Source: Solirubrobacter sp963792915 (GTDB lineage: Bacteria; Actinomycetota; Thermoleophilia; Solirubrobacterales; Solirubrobacteraceae). From it: a stretch of DNA of 64,000 nt. Made by a program: the position numbers and the translations under genes. Shown here in pieces: positions 42,692 through 52,136 of the stretch. The stretch covers positions 868,001 to 932,000 of the forward strand of contig CAWBYD010000006.1 of assembly GCA_963792915.1 (NCBI GenBank). Direction: 5' to 3'. Within the stretch, counting starts at the first letter, position 1. Each line of letters begins with the position of its first letter. The notes under the pieces are model-generated. The model made no database searches and was not told where the DNA came from. It saw only the letters and a list, made by a program, of their open reading frames with translations.

Positions 42692-44233
42692 TCACTTTTC
42701 GCCGCCTCGCCCGCGGCGTGTGTCAGCGCGTGCCTCGCGGAGCGCTTTGAAGGTGGTCGAGAAGCGGCGGCTCTTGGTGAAGCAGTGGCCGCTGAAGCCG
42801 AACTGGTGCGCCCACCGGCGCATGCGCTCTCGTCGACGAGCTCGTGCTCGCTTGCGTGCCAGGCGCCGGTTATCAGCCGCTGGGCGTGGTCGCGGCAGCG
42901 CAGGTCGCGAAACTCGTGCGCCTTCTCGATCCGATGACGGACGCCGCCCGCGTCCTCGGTCGATTTGGTGGCGTACTTGGCGATGTAGCGCCGCCACGCG
43001 CGTCGCCTCCTGCGGATCGGCGCCGAGATCGAGCGCGCGGACGTCGTGCTGGCGGCCCCAGGGGTAGGGCTCAGCGTGCGGTGTCCTCGGCCGGGAACGG
43101 TGGCGTTCGGCAGCGCGGCGGTGATCGCGTCGGCGAGCAGCTGCGCGGTGAACTTGGCGGGTGGAGGTGGTCAGCTCGTCGCCTAGTGACGCCGTCGAGG
43201 CGCCAGAGAGGTGTGGAAGTGCACGACGCCGCGGCGCTGGAACTCGGCGACTTTGACGTAGGACACGCGCACGCGTTCGCGCGCGGCCTTCTGTGTGAGG
43301 CCGGCCTGGCGGGCGAGCTCGCGCTCGACGTAGGTCCGCGTGCGCTTGAACAGCCGGCCAGCGTTGTAGTTCCACAGCACGCACCGCTCGTAGTCGAAGC
43401 AGTCCGGGCAGATCGCTTCGCCGAGGCGTGGATCGTCTTCGCTATGGCGCTGAGCCGCAGGCAAGCGAGCGGCCGTGTGGGCATGTCTCGCCGCGGCTGC
43501 GCGGACGACACGGCAGCTGCTTCCCGTTGACCTCGCGGATCGTGTGCACCGGCCCGAAGCTCGGCGCCGTGAAGGTCGCGAACACCAGCGGATGGCATGC
43601 AACGGATTCGGGGACGCCCTTGCCGCCGCGCAGCCCGGAGACGACGAGCTGCCAGGCGTCGCCGCGGTAGACCTCCGAGCACGGCGCGCAGACGCTCGGC
43701 GCGGCGGTTGCCGCACGGCTTGAGCAGCACGCTGTCTGGCTGGCCCTCGCTGGCGAACTCGCGCACGACCTCACCCGTCGCGGCGTCGGCATCCCGTGAG
43801 ACGCCGCGCAAGCGCACCGGCTGGCGACAACCGCGTGCACGTTCGACCCAGCGCTCGTAGTGGTCGCCCGTCTCGTCGTCGTTGAGGCGAGCGACGATCT
43901 CGCGCGCCGCCGACAGCTACGGCGGTGGCGAGCGCGACGGTCACCGCGGCTCGACCAGCTCACCGCGACCGCATCGGCGAGAGCTCGACCACGCCGAACA
44001 CGCACGCGGTCGCACGCCTCGCTCGTCACTTCGTCGCCCTCGCGCCCGTCGCATTCCGGGCAGACCGCCCACCGTGACCGCTCGTAGAGCGCCTGGCAGT
44101 CCGGCGAGTCGCAGTCACGCTCGAGGCAGTACACGCAGCGACGCGCGAAGTTCAGCCGCGGAGGCTTCGTGGCCTCGAAGGTCGGAGTCTCGAGATCGAC
44201 CGCACAATCCAGGACCGCCATTGTCACTCCCAT
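42692..44233 (-). pseudogene. RepSA-like replication initiator remnant
   Basis: The start MGVTMAVLDCAVDLETPTFE and the Cys-rich segment RCVYCLERDCDSPDCQALYE read in one frame. CPDCFDYERCVLWNYNAGRL, FKRTRTYVERELARQAGLTQ and SYVKVAEFQRRGVVHFHTSL continue in another. The last block, with its HFH motif, is the hallmark of pSAM2-type Rep proteins. Several frameshifts separate the blocks. In intact elements Rep starts rolling-circle replication after excision. Confidence 0.8.
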
Positions 44234-44346
44234 CCGATGCGCGCTTGCCGTCTACCTAGGTCAGTAGAGGTCTTATCAGTCCGTCCGAACGGTAGTCGGA
44301 CTTTATAGGACAGTCAAGTCCTAATAGGGTCCCTATACTGACCGGC
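44234..44346 (+). promoter_or_regulatory. divergent promoter/operator between rep and xre
   Basis: AT-richer than its surroundings. The dyads GTCCGA-n7-TCGGAC (44283-44301) and GGACTT-n11-AAGTCC (44298-44320) overlap. A -10 TATACT at 44334-44339 is followed 7 nt later by the GTG at 44347, so the xre transcript is predicted to be leaderless. Confidence 0.6.
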
Positions 44347-44963
44347 GTGGTCAACATCGGAGCCACCATCAAGCAACGCCGCGCCGACCTCGGCCTCTCC
44401 CAAGCCGAGCTGGCCGACGGCCGCCGACATCAACCTGCGCCAGGTCCGCCGCTACGAGAGCGACGAGCAGCAGCCGGCGATCGGCGTCGCCGTCCGGCTC
44501 GCGCACGCGCTCGGGATCACGATCGGCGAGCTCGCCGGCGAGACTCCCGCTCCCACGACTCACGGGCGACTGGTGGGCAGCGTGGCAGACCTACATCGGC
44601 GGCGAAGAGACGATCACCACACAGCCCGTCGCGATCCAGCAGAACGGCGCCACGCTCCAGATCAAGGCCTTGGCGCTCGCCGAGCAGGAGCACACCGGCG
44701 ACTATCTCTGGCGTGGCGAGCTGCGTCTCTGGGGCACGGACACCCTGATGGGCTGGTACGTCGCCACCGACGAGAACGTCCGCTCCAAGGGCACGATGTT
44801 CTTCGTCCTGCACACGCAGGGCGACCACGCCATCGGCCGCTGGGTCGGAACCAGCTACGACGGCCCGGTCATCACCGGCGCGGCCGCGCTCGCACGCACG
44901 CACGACGAACTGCTGCGTATCTTCGAGACCCGCGAACACCTCATCTCACGGGAGACGACATGA
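44347..44963 (+). pseudogene. XRE-family regulator remnant
   Basis: The N-terminal HTH begins VNIGATIKQRRADLGLSQAE and, after a shift near 44415, continues INLRQVRRYESDEQQPAIGV and LAHALGITIGELAGET. A second shift near 44545 leads to ETITTQPVAIQQNGATLQIK and EHTGDYLWRGELRLWGTDTL up to the stop at 44963. The full protein would have an XRE domain and a beta-rich C-terminal sensor domain. Confidence 0.72.
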
Positions 44964-45040
44964 GCCCCGACACGCCGCAGGCCTGCGAGATCATCGTCAC
45001 CGGCCCCACCGACGACACCCTCGACCGCATCGCCCGCGAA

Positions 45041-45077
45041 ACAAGGCGGTTGCTCTGGCCAGCTGAGCTACTCCGGC
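45041..45077 (-). tRNA. 5' half of split tRNA-Thr(TGT)
   Basis: Minus strand: GCCGGAG (acceptor), TA, GCTC-AGCTGGCCA-GAGC (D arm), A, ACCGC (anticodon stem), CTTGT. Joined to the AAGCGGT... half at 40783-40819 it folds into a complete tRNA-Thr with perfect acceptor, D and anticodon stems. What follows it here (TTCGCGGGCG...) has no T arm, so the tRNA is not regenerated at this end. Confidence 0.88.
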
Positions 45078-45106
45078 GGGAAGGGGAGTGTAGGTATCAA
45101 GTTCCG

Positions 45107-47398
45107 GTGCATGCGTCCGATTTCTGGGTTGTGACGGCACTCGTGCGGGCTGAGGCGACCCGGGGCTCTGCCCTGGAGGCGTTGGTCGACGCCGCGGCGG
45201 GGATTCTCGCCGCCGACTCGCTGGACGGGACGCTCGGGCGGATCGCGCACCATCTGCGAACGCTGCTGCACTTCCACGACCTGACCGTCTACGAGATCGA
45301 CGAGGAGGCCGCGCTGCTGCGGCCGGTGTTCGCGATCGGAGACTGGGTGGACGAGGTGCTGGCGAGCAGCATCCCGCTCGGGACCGGCGTGACGGGCTGG
45401 GCGGTCGCGAACCGCTGCACGCGCAACGTGGCGAACACGTGCGCGGAGCCGCTCGCGAACATCGTCGCGGGCACGACCAACGACCCCGAGGCGTTCGTGT
45501 GCGTGCCGCTGCTCGCGGAGGAGCGGGTCGTCGGCGCGCTCAACGTCTACCGCAACGGCGGGGACGTGGCCTTCACGGACGCCGAGGTCGAGCTCGTGGA
45601 GCGCTTCGGCACGATGGCGGCGCTCGCGTACGACTCGGCGCGCCAGCGCGAGACGCTGCGCGAGCAGGTCAAGCGCGACGGGCTGACGGGCCTGCTCAAC
45701 CACCGCGCGTGCCAGGAGCACCTGCGCGACGTGCTCGCCGCGGGCGGCGGGACGGTCGGCGTGGTGCTGCTCGACCTCGACCATTTCAAGGTCATCAACG
45801 ACATGAACGGGCACGCCGAGGGCGACCGCGTGCTGGCCGCGGTGGCCGGGCGGCTGCGCTCGGTCGTGCGCGAGTCCGACGCCGTCGGCCGCCTGGGCGG
45901 CGAGGAGTTCGTGCTGATCCTTCCGGGCGTGGACGCCGACGGCGCGGAGGACTGCGCCGAGCGCGCGCGGGCCGCGCTCGCCGACCTGACCGTGCGCGGC
46001 CGGCCGCTCGCGGCCTCGGCCGGCGTCGCCGCGGCACCGGTCGACGCCATGGAGGCGACCGCGCTGCTCGAGTGCGCCGACTCCGCGCTGTACTGGGCCA
46101 AGCAGTCCGGACGCGGGCAGACGCGCCGCTACGGCCGCGGCGCCGCGCGGCCCGAGGCCGAGCAGCGACGCGAGATCGCGGCGCTGCTGGAGCGCGGGGC
46201 GGAGGCGATGCGGATCGTCGTGCAGCCGGTCGTCGAGCTCGCGACCGGCCGCGCCGGCGGCTACGAGGCGCTGACCCGGATCGACGCCGAGCCGATCCGC
46301 AGCCCCGACGAGTGGTTCGCCCAGGCGCACCGCGTCGGCCTGGGCATCGAGCTCGAGGCGCTCGCGCTACGGGCCGCGCTGGTGCTGCCCGGCCGCCCCG
46401 ACGGCACGTTCCTGGCGCTCAACGTGTCGCCGCGCGCGCTGCTGTCCGCGCCGGTCCGCGCCGCGCTGCCGCACGATCTCGACGGCATCGTGATCGAGCT
46501 GACCGAGCACGAGCTGTTCGGCGCCGCGGGCGAGCTCGAGACCGAGCTGAGCGCGTTGCGCTCGCGCGGCGCGCGGGTCGCGCTGGACGACGCCGGTGCC
46601 GGCTACGCGGGCCTGCAGCAGCTGATTCGCGTCGCGCCGGACATCCTCAAGCTCGACCGCGCGCTGGTGCACGGCGCCCACGCCGACCAGCACCGCCAGG
46701 CGCTGCTGGAGGCGCTGATCTCGTTCGCCTTCAACACCGGCGCCGCGGTCTGCGGAGAGGGCGTCGAGGACCTGGCTGACCTGCGCACGCTCGTCGACCT
46801 CGACGTCACCTACGCCCAGGGCTTCGCGCTCGCCCGCCCGGGCGCCGGGTGGCCGCAGCCCGCGCCGGAGGCGACCGCCGCCGCGGCGGCGGAGATCCGC
46901 TCCGGGCTGCGGCTCGCGTCCGGCCCGCGCGGTGGCGCGGGCGAGTTCGCGCGCGGACTGGCCGAGCTGGCCGACGAGCTGGCCGCGACCGCCGGCCTGG
47001 ACAGCGCGAACCACCGCGCCGCCGACCTCCTGCGTGCCGACGGCGTGTCGCTGATGCGCATCGACGCGGGCGAGCTCGAGCTGCTGAGCGACCACAGCAC
47101 GCACCCGCCCGGCGCGCGCTGGGCGCTGGCCGACTATCCGGCCACCGTGCACGTGATCGAGCACCGGATCCCCGGCCAGCTCGTGCTCGGCGACGCCGCC
47201 GCCGATCCCGCCGAGAGCGCCGGGCTGGTCGAGATCGGCATGGCGGCGATGCTGATCCTGCCGGTCATCTGCGGCGCCCGCGTCGGCGGCGTGCTCGAGG
47301 TCTACCGCAGTCGCCCGCAGGCGTTCACCGGCGCGGAGATCGACCGCGCGCGCGTCGTCGCGCAGCAGTTCGGCGCCGCGCTCGCCCGGCGTTTCTGA
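45107..47398 (+). CDS. GAF-GGDEF-EAL-GAF cyclic-di-GMP protein
   Basis: About 763 aa. Order: GAF (ILAADSLDGTLGRIAHHLRT ... CVPLLAEERVVGALNVY), GGDEF (DGLTGLLNHRACQEHL, LDLDHFKVINDMNGH, VGRLGGEEFVLILPG), EAL (VVELATGRAGGYEALTRIDA, LALNVSPRALL, VIELTEHELFG, VALDDAGAGYAGLQ, ILKLDRALV), then a second GAF-like domain (SLMRIDAGELELLSDHSTHP). GGEEF implies active diguanylate cyclase; the EAL half keeps several but not obviously all metal ligands. The start is uncertain: GTG at 45107 or 45131; no strong ribosome-binding site. It begins just upstream of the tRNA-Thr 5' end, on the opposite strand. Confidence 0.88.
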   Translation: MHASDFWVVTALVRAEATRGSALEALVDAAAGILAADSLDGTLGRIAHHLRTLLHFHDLTVYEIDEEAALLRPVFAIGDWVDEVLASSIPLGTGVTGWAVANRCTRNVANTCAEPLANIVAGTTNDPEAFVCVPLLAEERVVGALNVYRNGGDVAFTDAEVELVERFGTMAALAYDSARQRETLREQVKRDGLTGLLNHRACQEHLRDVLAAGGGTVGVVLLDLDHFKVINDMNGHAEGDRVLAAVAGRLRSVVRESDAVGRLGGEEFVLILPGVDADGAEDCAERARAALADLTVRGRPLAASAGVAAAPVDAMEATALLECADSALYWAKQSGRGQTRRYGRGAARPEAEQRREIAALLERGAEAMRIVVQPVVELATGRAGGYEALTRIDAEPIRSPDEWFAQAHRVGLGIELEALALRAALVLPGRPDGTFLALNVSPRALLSAPVRAALPHDLDGIVIELTEHELFGAAGELETELSALRSRGARVALDDAGAGYAGLQQLIRVAPDILKLDRALVHGAHADQHRQALLEALISFAFNTGAAVCGEGVEDLADLRTLVDLDVTYAQGFALARPGAGWPQPAPEATAAAAAEIRSGLRLASGPRGGAGEFARGLAELADELAATAGLDSANHRAADLLRADGVSLMRIDAGELELLSDHSTHPPGARWALADYPATVHVIEHRIPGQLVLGDAAADPAESAGLVEIGMAAMLILPVICGARVGGVLEVYRSRPQAFTGAEIDRARVVAQQFGAALARRF

Positions 47399-47440
47399 GG
47401 GGGGAACGAGCCGCCGGGCGAGTGAGCGCCCTCTGGGCGA

Positions 47441-48331
47441 TCACGCCCGCCAGGAGTTGACCGTGTCGCGCAGCGTCGTCTCGAGCGCGATCTCCGGCGC
47501 CCAGCCGGTCGCCGCATGCAGGCGCGCGTAGGACCCGCGCACCTCGGGGACCTCGTTCGGCCGGACCCGGTCCGGGTCCACGACGAGCTCGACGCCGACC
47601 CCGCTCACGCGCCCGAGCGCCGCGACGAGCTCGCGCGCCGAGTGCGAGACCCCGGAGCAGATGTTGAACACGCCCGGTTCGCCGCGCGCCGCGAGCAGCC
47701 GGTACGCGCGCACGACGTCGCGCACGTCGGTGTAGTCGCGGCGCGTGTCGGGCGCGCCGGTGACGACGCGCACCGGGTCATCGCCCGCGTCCAGGCCCGC
47801 GGCCACCTGGCGCGCGAAGGCGCTGATGGCGTAGATCGCGTCCTGGCCGGGGCCGGCGTGGTTGTACGCGCGGGCGCGCACGATCCGCAACCCGTACGCG
47901 TCGGCGTAGCAGCCCGCGATCAGGTCGGCCGACGCCTTCGACGCCGCATACGGATTCTGCGGCCGCAGGCCGCCGTCCTCGTCGGTCGGCACCGTGACCG
48001 GCGGCCCGTAGGCCTCGCTGGACCCGGCCGCGACGAGCACCGCGTCCCCGGCGAGGACGCGCACCGCCTCCAGCACCGCCAGCGTCATCGCGACGTTGTC
48101 GGAGATCGTGCCGGCGGGATCGCCCCAGGACTCGCCCACGTGCGCCCGCGCGGCCAGATGGTAGACGACGTCCGGCCGCGCGCCCGCCACGAACGCCCGT
48201 GCGGCCGCGCGATCGCGCAGGTCGAGCGCGGCCGACGGCGGCGCCTCGATCACCTCGTCGCCCGCCGCCGCGCACGCCGCGACGAGATGGCGCCCGGCGA
48301 AGCCGGACGCCCCGGTGATCAGCGCCCGCAC
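47441..48331 (-). CDS. NAD-dependent nucleotide-sugar epimerase/dehydratase
   Basis: 296 aa extended short-chain dehydrogenase. Nucleotide motif ITGASGFAGRHLVAA, YHLAARAHVGESWGDP, catalytic Ser region AAGSSEAYG, catalytic YxxxK in NPYAASKASADLI, and RAYNHAGPGQD, RRDYTDVRDVVRAY. The last two resemble GDP-6-deoxy-mannose reductases (Rmd) and GDP-mannose 4,6-dehydratases. Likely in cell-surface sugar synthesis. Confidence 0.87.
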   Translation of the reverse strand: MRALITGASGFAGRHLVAACAAAGDEVIEAPPSAALDLRDRAAARAFVAGARPDVVYHLAARAHVGESWGDPAGTISDNVAMTLAVLEAVRVLAGDAVLVAAGSSEAYGPPVTVPTDEDGGLRPQNPYAASKASADLIAGCYADAYGLRIVRARAYNHAGPGQDAIYAISAFARQVAAGLDAGDDPVRVVTGAPDTRRDYTDVRDVVRAYRLLAARGEPGVFNICSGVSHSARELVAALGRVSGVGVELVVDPDRVRPNEVPEVRGSYARLHAATGWAPEIALETTLRDTVNSWRA

Positions 48332-48332
48332 C

Positions 48333-48851
48333 TCAGTTGAGCGAGACGACGTACTCGGCGGTGCCGTGGCCGTTGGAGGCGGCCGTCACGGGATCCACGG
48401 GGCGTGGCTCGTCCTCGGGCGGGTTGAGCCGGCGCTCGAGCTCGCCCAGCACGGCGCCGAACAGCAGGTGCCGCCACGTGGCCTGCGCGAACGCGCGGCC
48501 TGACCCCCATAGCGAGGGCAGCCCGTCCAGCCGGGCCAGCGCGGCGGTCGCCGGCCAGGTGGCGAGGTGCTCGACCAACCCCGCCGCCGGCCCGCGTAGC
48601 GGCGCCGGGAGCGGCAGCGCCTGCCGGGCGTTGGCGTAGGCCGCGCCGAACACGGCGCCGTTGAGCAGGTGCAGGGCCAGGCCCGCGGGGTAGGCGACCG
48701 GGCTCGGCGCGAACGGGCGGCCCAGCAGCGCCACGTCGTCGTAGTCGACGCCGAACACGCGCTGGTCCAGGCGCTGCTGCGCGGCCCAGACCGCCGCGGC
48801 CGCCGTGCCGGCGAGCGCGCCGCGGAGGGTGCGTGTGCGGTCGAGCGCCAT
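48333..48851 (-). CDS. hypothetical membrane-associated protein, 172 aa
   Basis: Begins MALDRTRTLRGALAGTAAAA with a hydrophobic N-terminal stretch. It contains AYPAGLALHLLNGAVFGAAY (likely membrane helix), HLATWPATAALARLDGLPSL and WRHLLFGAVLGELERRLNPP. I do not recognise the family. The ATG at 48851 faces the PlsC-GpsA gene (divergent, 71 bp). Confidence 0.68.
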   Translation of the reverse strand: MALDRTRTLRGALAGTAAAAVWAAQQRLDQRVFGVDYDDVALLGRPFAPSPVAYPAGLALHLLNGAVFGAAYANARQALPLPAPLRGPAAGLVEHLATWPATAALARLDGLPSLWGSGRAFAQATWRHLLFGAVLGELERRLNPPEDEPRPVDPVTAASNGHGTAEYVVSLN

Positions 48852-48922
48852 CTCTATCGGGGACTGTAACGCCCCCGCGGCGGTCGGTGTACGGGAGCCG
48901 AGAAGAGCGAGGAACGAGGCGC

Positions 48923-50587
48923 ATGAACCACACCGACCTGCACGCCCGCGCACGGACCCGCGGCGTCAACCCGATCGTCTACTGGCTGATGCGCGCCTGG
49001 CTTCAGCCGTTCGCGCACATCTACTGGCGCCTGAGCCGGATCGGCCGCGAGCACATCCCGCAGGATGGGCCGATCATCTTCGTGGCCAACCACCGCAGCT
49101 TCCTGGACCCGTTCATCGTCGGGATGTGCAACCGCCGGCCGGTCTACTACGTGGCCAAGGAGGAGCTCTTCCGCAACCGCTTCTTCGGCTGGTTCATCTC
49201 AAGCCTCGGCGCCTTCCCCGTCCGCCGCGGCGCCGCCGACGCGGACATGATCGAGACCGCCAAGGCGATCCTCAGGCGCGGCGACCCCGTGCTGATCTTC
49301 CCCGAGGGTACGCGCGTGCGCCCCGGCGCGCTCGGCAAGCCCAAGCGCGGCGTCGGCCGGCTGGCGCTGGAAACCGGCGCGCCCGTCGTCCCGGTCGCGA
49401 TCAAGGGCACCGAGGCGATCCGCAAGGGCTGGCGCATCCGCCCGCACAAGATCCGCGTCCGCATCGGCAGCCCGCTGCGCTTCCCGCACGTCGACGACGC
49501 CACCAGCCAGCTCGCGGCGGCCGTGACCGACCGCATCTGGCCCAACGTGATGCTCCAGTGGGAATGGCTCGGCGGCCTGCCGCCGCTGCGCCGCGCGGCG
49601 GTGATCGGCGCCGGCTCGTGGGGGACCGCCTTCGCCGTCATGCTCGCCCGCGCGGGGATCGAGGTGGACCTGGGCACGCGCTCGCACGCGCAGGCGGAGC
49701 TGATGACCGCCGCCCGTCGCAACGAGCACTACCTGCCGGGCATGGACCTGCCGGCGCGCGTGAATCCGGCGCGCGCGTCCGAGCTCGACCTGCACCGCTA
49801 CGACCTCGTGGCCTTCGCCGTGCCGGCCGCCGAGCTGCCGGCCGCGATGGCCGAGCACGGGCCCGCGATCACCCAGCGCACCGGCGTGCTGGTCCTCTCC
49901 AAGGGCCTCGTCCCGCCGCTCGGCACGCTGCCCAGCGCGTTCGTCGACGAGCGCACGCGCACGTGGGCGGTCGGCGTCCTCGGCGGGCCCGCCCACGCCG
50001 CCGAGGCACTCAGCGACGGCGCGTCGCTCGTGCTCGCCGCGCACGACCGCAGCTTCGCCCGCCAGGTCTCCGACGCGCTCGCCGCCGCCGGCCTGCAGGT
50101 GAGCCACACCGACGACGTCATCGGCGTCGAGCTCGCGGGCTGCGCCAAGAACGCCGCCGCGCTCGCCGCGGCCGCCGCCGGTGCCGCCGGGCCGAACGCC
50201 GCGGGGGCCGCCGCCGGCAAGGTGTTCGCGGAGATCGATGCCTACGCGCGCCGCGCGGGCAGCCGGCCGGAGACGTTCGCCGGGCTGGCCGGCACCGGCG
50301 ACCTGATCGCCACCGTCCTGTCCGCCGGCTCGCGCAACCGCCGCGCCGGCGAGCTGCTCGCCCAGGGCGTCCCGGCCGCCGAGATCGGCGCCGCCCTCGG
50401 CCAGACCGCCGAGGCCGTCGCGGGCGTTCCGCTGCTGGCCGAGCGGCTGAAGGCGGCGGGCGTCGACGCGCCCGTACTGCGCGGCCTCGCCGGCATCATC
50501 GAGGGCAAGGTCGAGCCGGCGCGCTGGACGGCCTCGCTGACCGCGCCCCAGCGCGCGAAGAAGGCGGAGAAGGCACGGGCGGCGTAG
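48923..50587 (+). CDS. PlsC-type acyltransferase fused to glycerol-3-phosphate dehydrogenase
   Basis: 554 aa. Residues 1-215 are a lysophosphatidate acyltransferase: IIFVANHRSFLDPF (HxxxxD), AFPVRRGAADADMI, LIFPEGTRVRPG (EGTR) and PVVPVAIKGTE. From about 220 a GpsA domain begins with RRAAVIGAGSWGTAFAVMLA and continues with VLVLSKGLVPPLGTL, ELAGCAKNAAALAAAAA (catalytic Lys) and GLAGTGDLIATVLS. It therefore makes glycerol-3-phosphate and also transfers an acyl chain in phospholipid synthesis. The ATG at 48923 has GAGGAACGAGG upstream. Confidence 0.92.
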   Translation: MNHTDLHARARTRGVNPIVYWLMRAWLQPFAHIYWRLSRIGREHIPQDGPIIFVANHRSFLDPFIVGMCNRRPVYYVAKEELFRNRFFGWFISSLGAFPVRRGAADADMIETAKAILRRGDPVLIFPEGTRVRPGALGKPKRGVGRLALETGAPVVPVAIKGTEAIRKGWRIRPHKIRVRIGSPLRFPHVDDATSQLAAAVTDRIWPNVMLQWEWLGGLPPLRRAAVIGAGSWGTAFAVMLARAGIEVDLGTRSHAQAELMTAARRNEHYLPGMDLPARVNPARASELDLHRYDLVAFAVPAAELPAAMAEHGPAITQRTGVLVLSKGLVPPLGTLPSAFVDERTRTWAVGVLGGPAHAAEALSDGASLVLAAHDRSFARQVSDALAAAGLQVSHTDDVIGVELAGCAKNAAALAAAAAGAAGPNAAGAAAGKVFAEIDAYARRAGSRPETFAGLAGTGDLIATVLSAGSRNRRAGELLAQGVPAAEIGAALGQTAEAVAGVPLLAERLKAAGVDAPVLRGLAGIIEGKVEPARWTASLTAPQRAKKAEKARAA

Positions 50588-50599
50588 TGTCCGCGCGGG

Positions 50600-51148
50600 A
50601 TGGCCACAGCACCCGACAAGGCCCGCCTGGACGCGGCCTTCTCCGAGCTCTACAAGGAACACCTGCGCGACGTCTACTCCTACGCCTACTACCGGGTCGG
50701 CAACCATCACGACGCCGAGGATCTGACCGAGCAGACGTTCCTGCAGGCCTACCGCCACTTCGAGCGCGCGCAGGAGGAGTCGCAGGGCCGCCCGCTGCGC
50801 CCGTGGCTGATCCGCATCGCCCACAACCTGGCAGCCAACTACTACCGCGACCGCTCGCGCCGGCCCCAGACGAACATCGACGACGCCGGCCCGCTGTCCA
50901 CCCCGCACACGACGGAGGGGCTGGTGCAGGATCGCGACGACCTGGCGCGGATCCTGCGCGGCGTGCAGCAGTTGCCGGACGACCGCCGCGAGGCGCTGAT
51001 CATGCGCTTCGCGCTGGGCATGGACAACCGCGAGATCGCACGCGCCCTGGGCCGGACCGACGGTGCGACCAAGGTGCTGATCCACCGAGCCATCCGCCAA
51101 CTGGAGGAGATCGTGCACGCCGACGCCAACGGAGCGGGGCCTGAGTGA
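50600..51148 (+). CDS. ECF-type sigma factor
   Basis: 182 aa. Region 2: FSELYKEHLRDVYSYAYYRV, HHDAEDLTEQTFLQAYRHFE. Region 4: LPDDRREALIMRFALGMDNR, EIARALGRTDGATKVLIHRA. Starts 12 bp after the PlsC-GpsA stop and overlaps the next gene by 4 nt. The next gene, a one-helix membrane protein, is its likely partner. Confidence 0.9.
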   Translation: MATAPDKARLDAAFSELYKEHLRDVYSYAYYRVGNHHDAEDLTEQTFLQAYRHFERAQEESQGRPLRPWLIRIAHNLAANYYRDRSRRPQTNIDDAGPLSTPHTTEGLVQDRDDLARILRGVQQLPDDRREALIMRFALGMDNREIARALGRTDGATKVLIHRAIRQLEEIVHADANGAGPE

Positions 51149-51531
51149 GCCCCCAGCAGGGACCGACGTTCGAGGACATGGAGGCGCGCCTGCGCGCGGC
51201 GCTGGCCCCGATCGAGCCGCCGGAGCGCCTGCGGGCGCGGATGGAGACGACGCTCGACTCGATCGTGGAACTGGCCGCCGACGAGCTGGAGGCGTGGGAG
51301 CTGAGCACGATGCGCGACCCGCGCAACTGGCCGCGCGCCGCGCTCGGCCCGGCGACCGCGATCGTGGTCGGCACCGGCGCCGCCGCCGGGCTCGTGATCC
51401 TGCGCACCCAGCGCCGCCGCCACAAGCGCCGCGCCGCGGCCAGGGGAGCGCGCGACCTCGCCGCGCGCACGCTGCAGGACGTCGCGCGCGAAGCGCTGCG
51501 CGCGTTCGAAGATTTGACGCCCGGACGGTGA
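51145..51531 (+). CDS. one-helix membrane protein, putative sigma partner
   Basis: 128 aa. Soluble N-terminus (EARLRAALAPIEPPERLRAR), one central helix (ALGPATAIVVGTGAAAGLVI), then a basic and helical tail. GTGA overlap with the ECF gene suggests it is its anti-sigma factor, but it lacks the zinc motif of ZAS proteins. Confidence 0.65.
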   Translation: MSPQQGPTFEDMEARLRAALAPIEPPERLRARMETTLDSIVELAADELEAWELSTMRDPRNWPRAALGPATAIVVGTGAAAGLVILRTQRRRHKRRAAARGARDLAARTLQDVAREALRAFEDLTPGR

Positions 51532-51566
51532 TCCGAGTCGGCGCCTCGCGCGAAGACTCACACGCA

Positions 51567-52136
51567 ATGGACACACGCGCGCTCGCCGACGAGGACCTCG
51601 TCCCCTTGATGTCACGCGGCGACGCGCGGGCTTTCGAGGCCATCTACGAGCGCCATTCCGGCGCCGCCTACTCGCTCGCCTACCGCATGGTCGGCACGCG
51701 GGCGAGCGCCGAGGACGTGATCCAGGAGGCGTTCTTGAACCTCTGGCGCTCCGGTGCGCACTACGACCGTGGGCGCGGATCGGTGCGCACGTGGATCCTG
51801 GGGATCGTTCATCACCGGGCGATCGACGCGCTGCGCCGCGCCTCGGTGCACTCCAAGCGGCGCTCGGACGACGAGACCGCGGCGGAGCGCCTGGAGGCGC
51901 CGGAGCGCGTCGAGGAGGACATCGCCCGGCGCGACGAGGCGGCGACGGTGCGCAGCGCGCTGGACGTGCTGCCGGCGGACCAGCTGAAGGTGATCGAGCT
52001 GGCCTACTTCGGCGGCTTCACCCATACGGAGATCGCCGAGATGCTCGACGCACCGGTCGGTACGGTGAAGGGGCGCGTGCGTCTCGGCCTGAAGAAGATG
52101 CGCGAGGCGCTCGCGCACGGGGCGGTGGGCCCATGA
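51567..52136 (+). CDS. ECF sigma factor, SigK/RpoE-like
   Basis: 189 aa. Region 2: AFEAIYERHSGAAYSLAYRM, ASAEDVIQEAFLNLWRSG. Region 4: LPADQLKVIELAYFGGFTHT, EIAEMLDAPVGTVKGRVRLG. Overlaps the anti-sigma gene by 4 nt. Confidence 0.93.
   Translation: MDTRALADEDLVPLMSRGDARAFEAIYERHSGAAYSLAYRMVGTRASAEDVIQEAFLNLWRSGAHYDRGRGSVRTWILGIVHHRAIDALRRASVHSKRRSDDETAAERLEAPERVEEDIARRDEAATVRSALDVLPADQLKVIELAYFGGFTHTEIAEMLDAPVGTVKGRVRLGLKKMREALAHGAVGP

Larger units (their letters stand above)
40820..45045. mobile_element. decayed pSAM2-like integrative element inside tRNA-Thr
   Basis: 4.2 kb bounded by ACAAG (the anticodon-loop core CTTGT on the minus strand) at 40820-40824 and 45041-45045. It carries remains of integrase, excisionase and Rep on the minus strand and an XRE regulator on the plus strand, the int-xis-rep order of actinobacterial integrative and conjugative elements. 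All four genes are frameshifted and no transfer gene (tra/FtsK-like) is visible, so the element is inactive unless helped in trans. Confidence 0.82.

Noticed and set aside
45041..45077. Intact tRNA at the 45-kb end regenerated by the element
   Set aside because: Downstream sequence (minus strand) has no T arm or acceptor complement, so only the 5' half exists.
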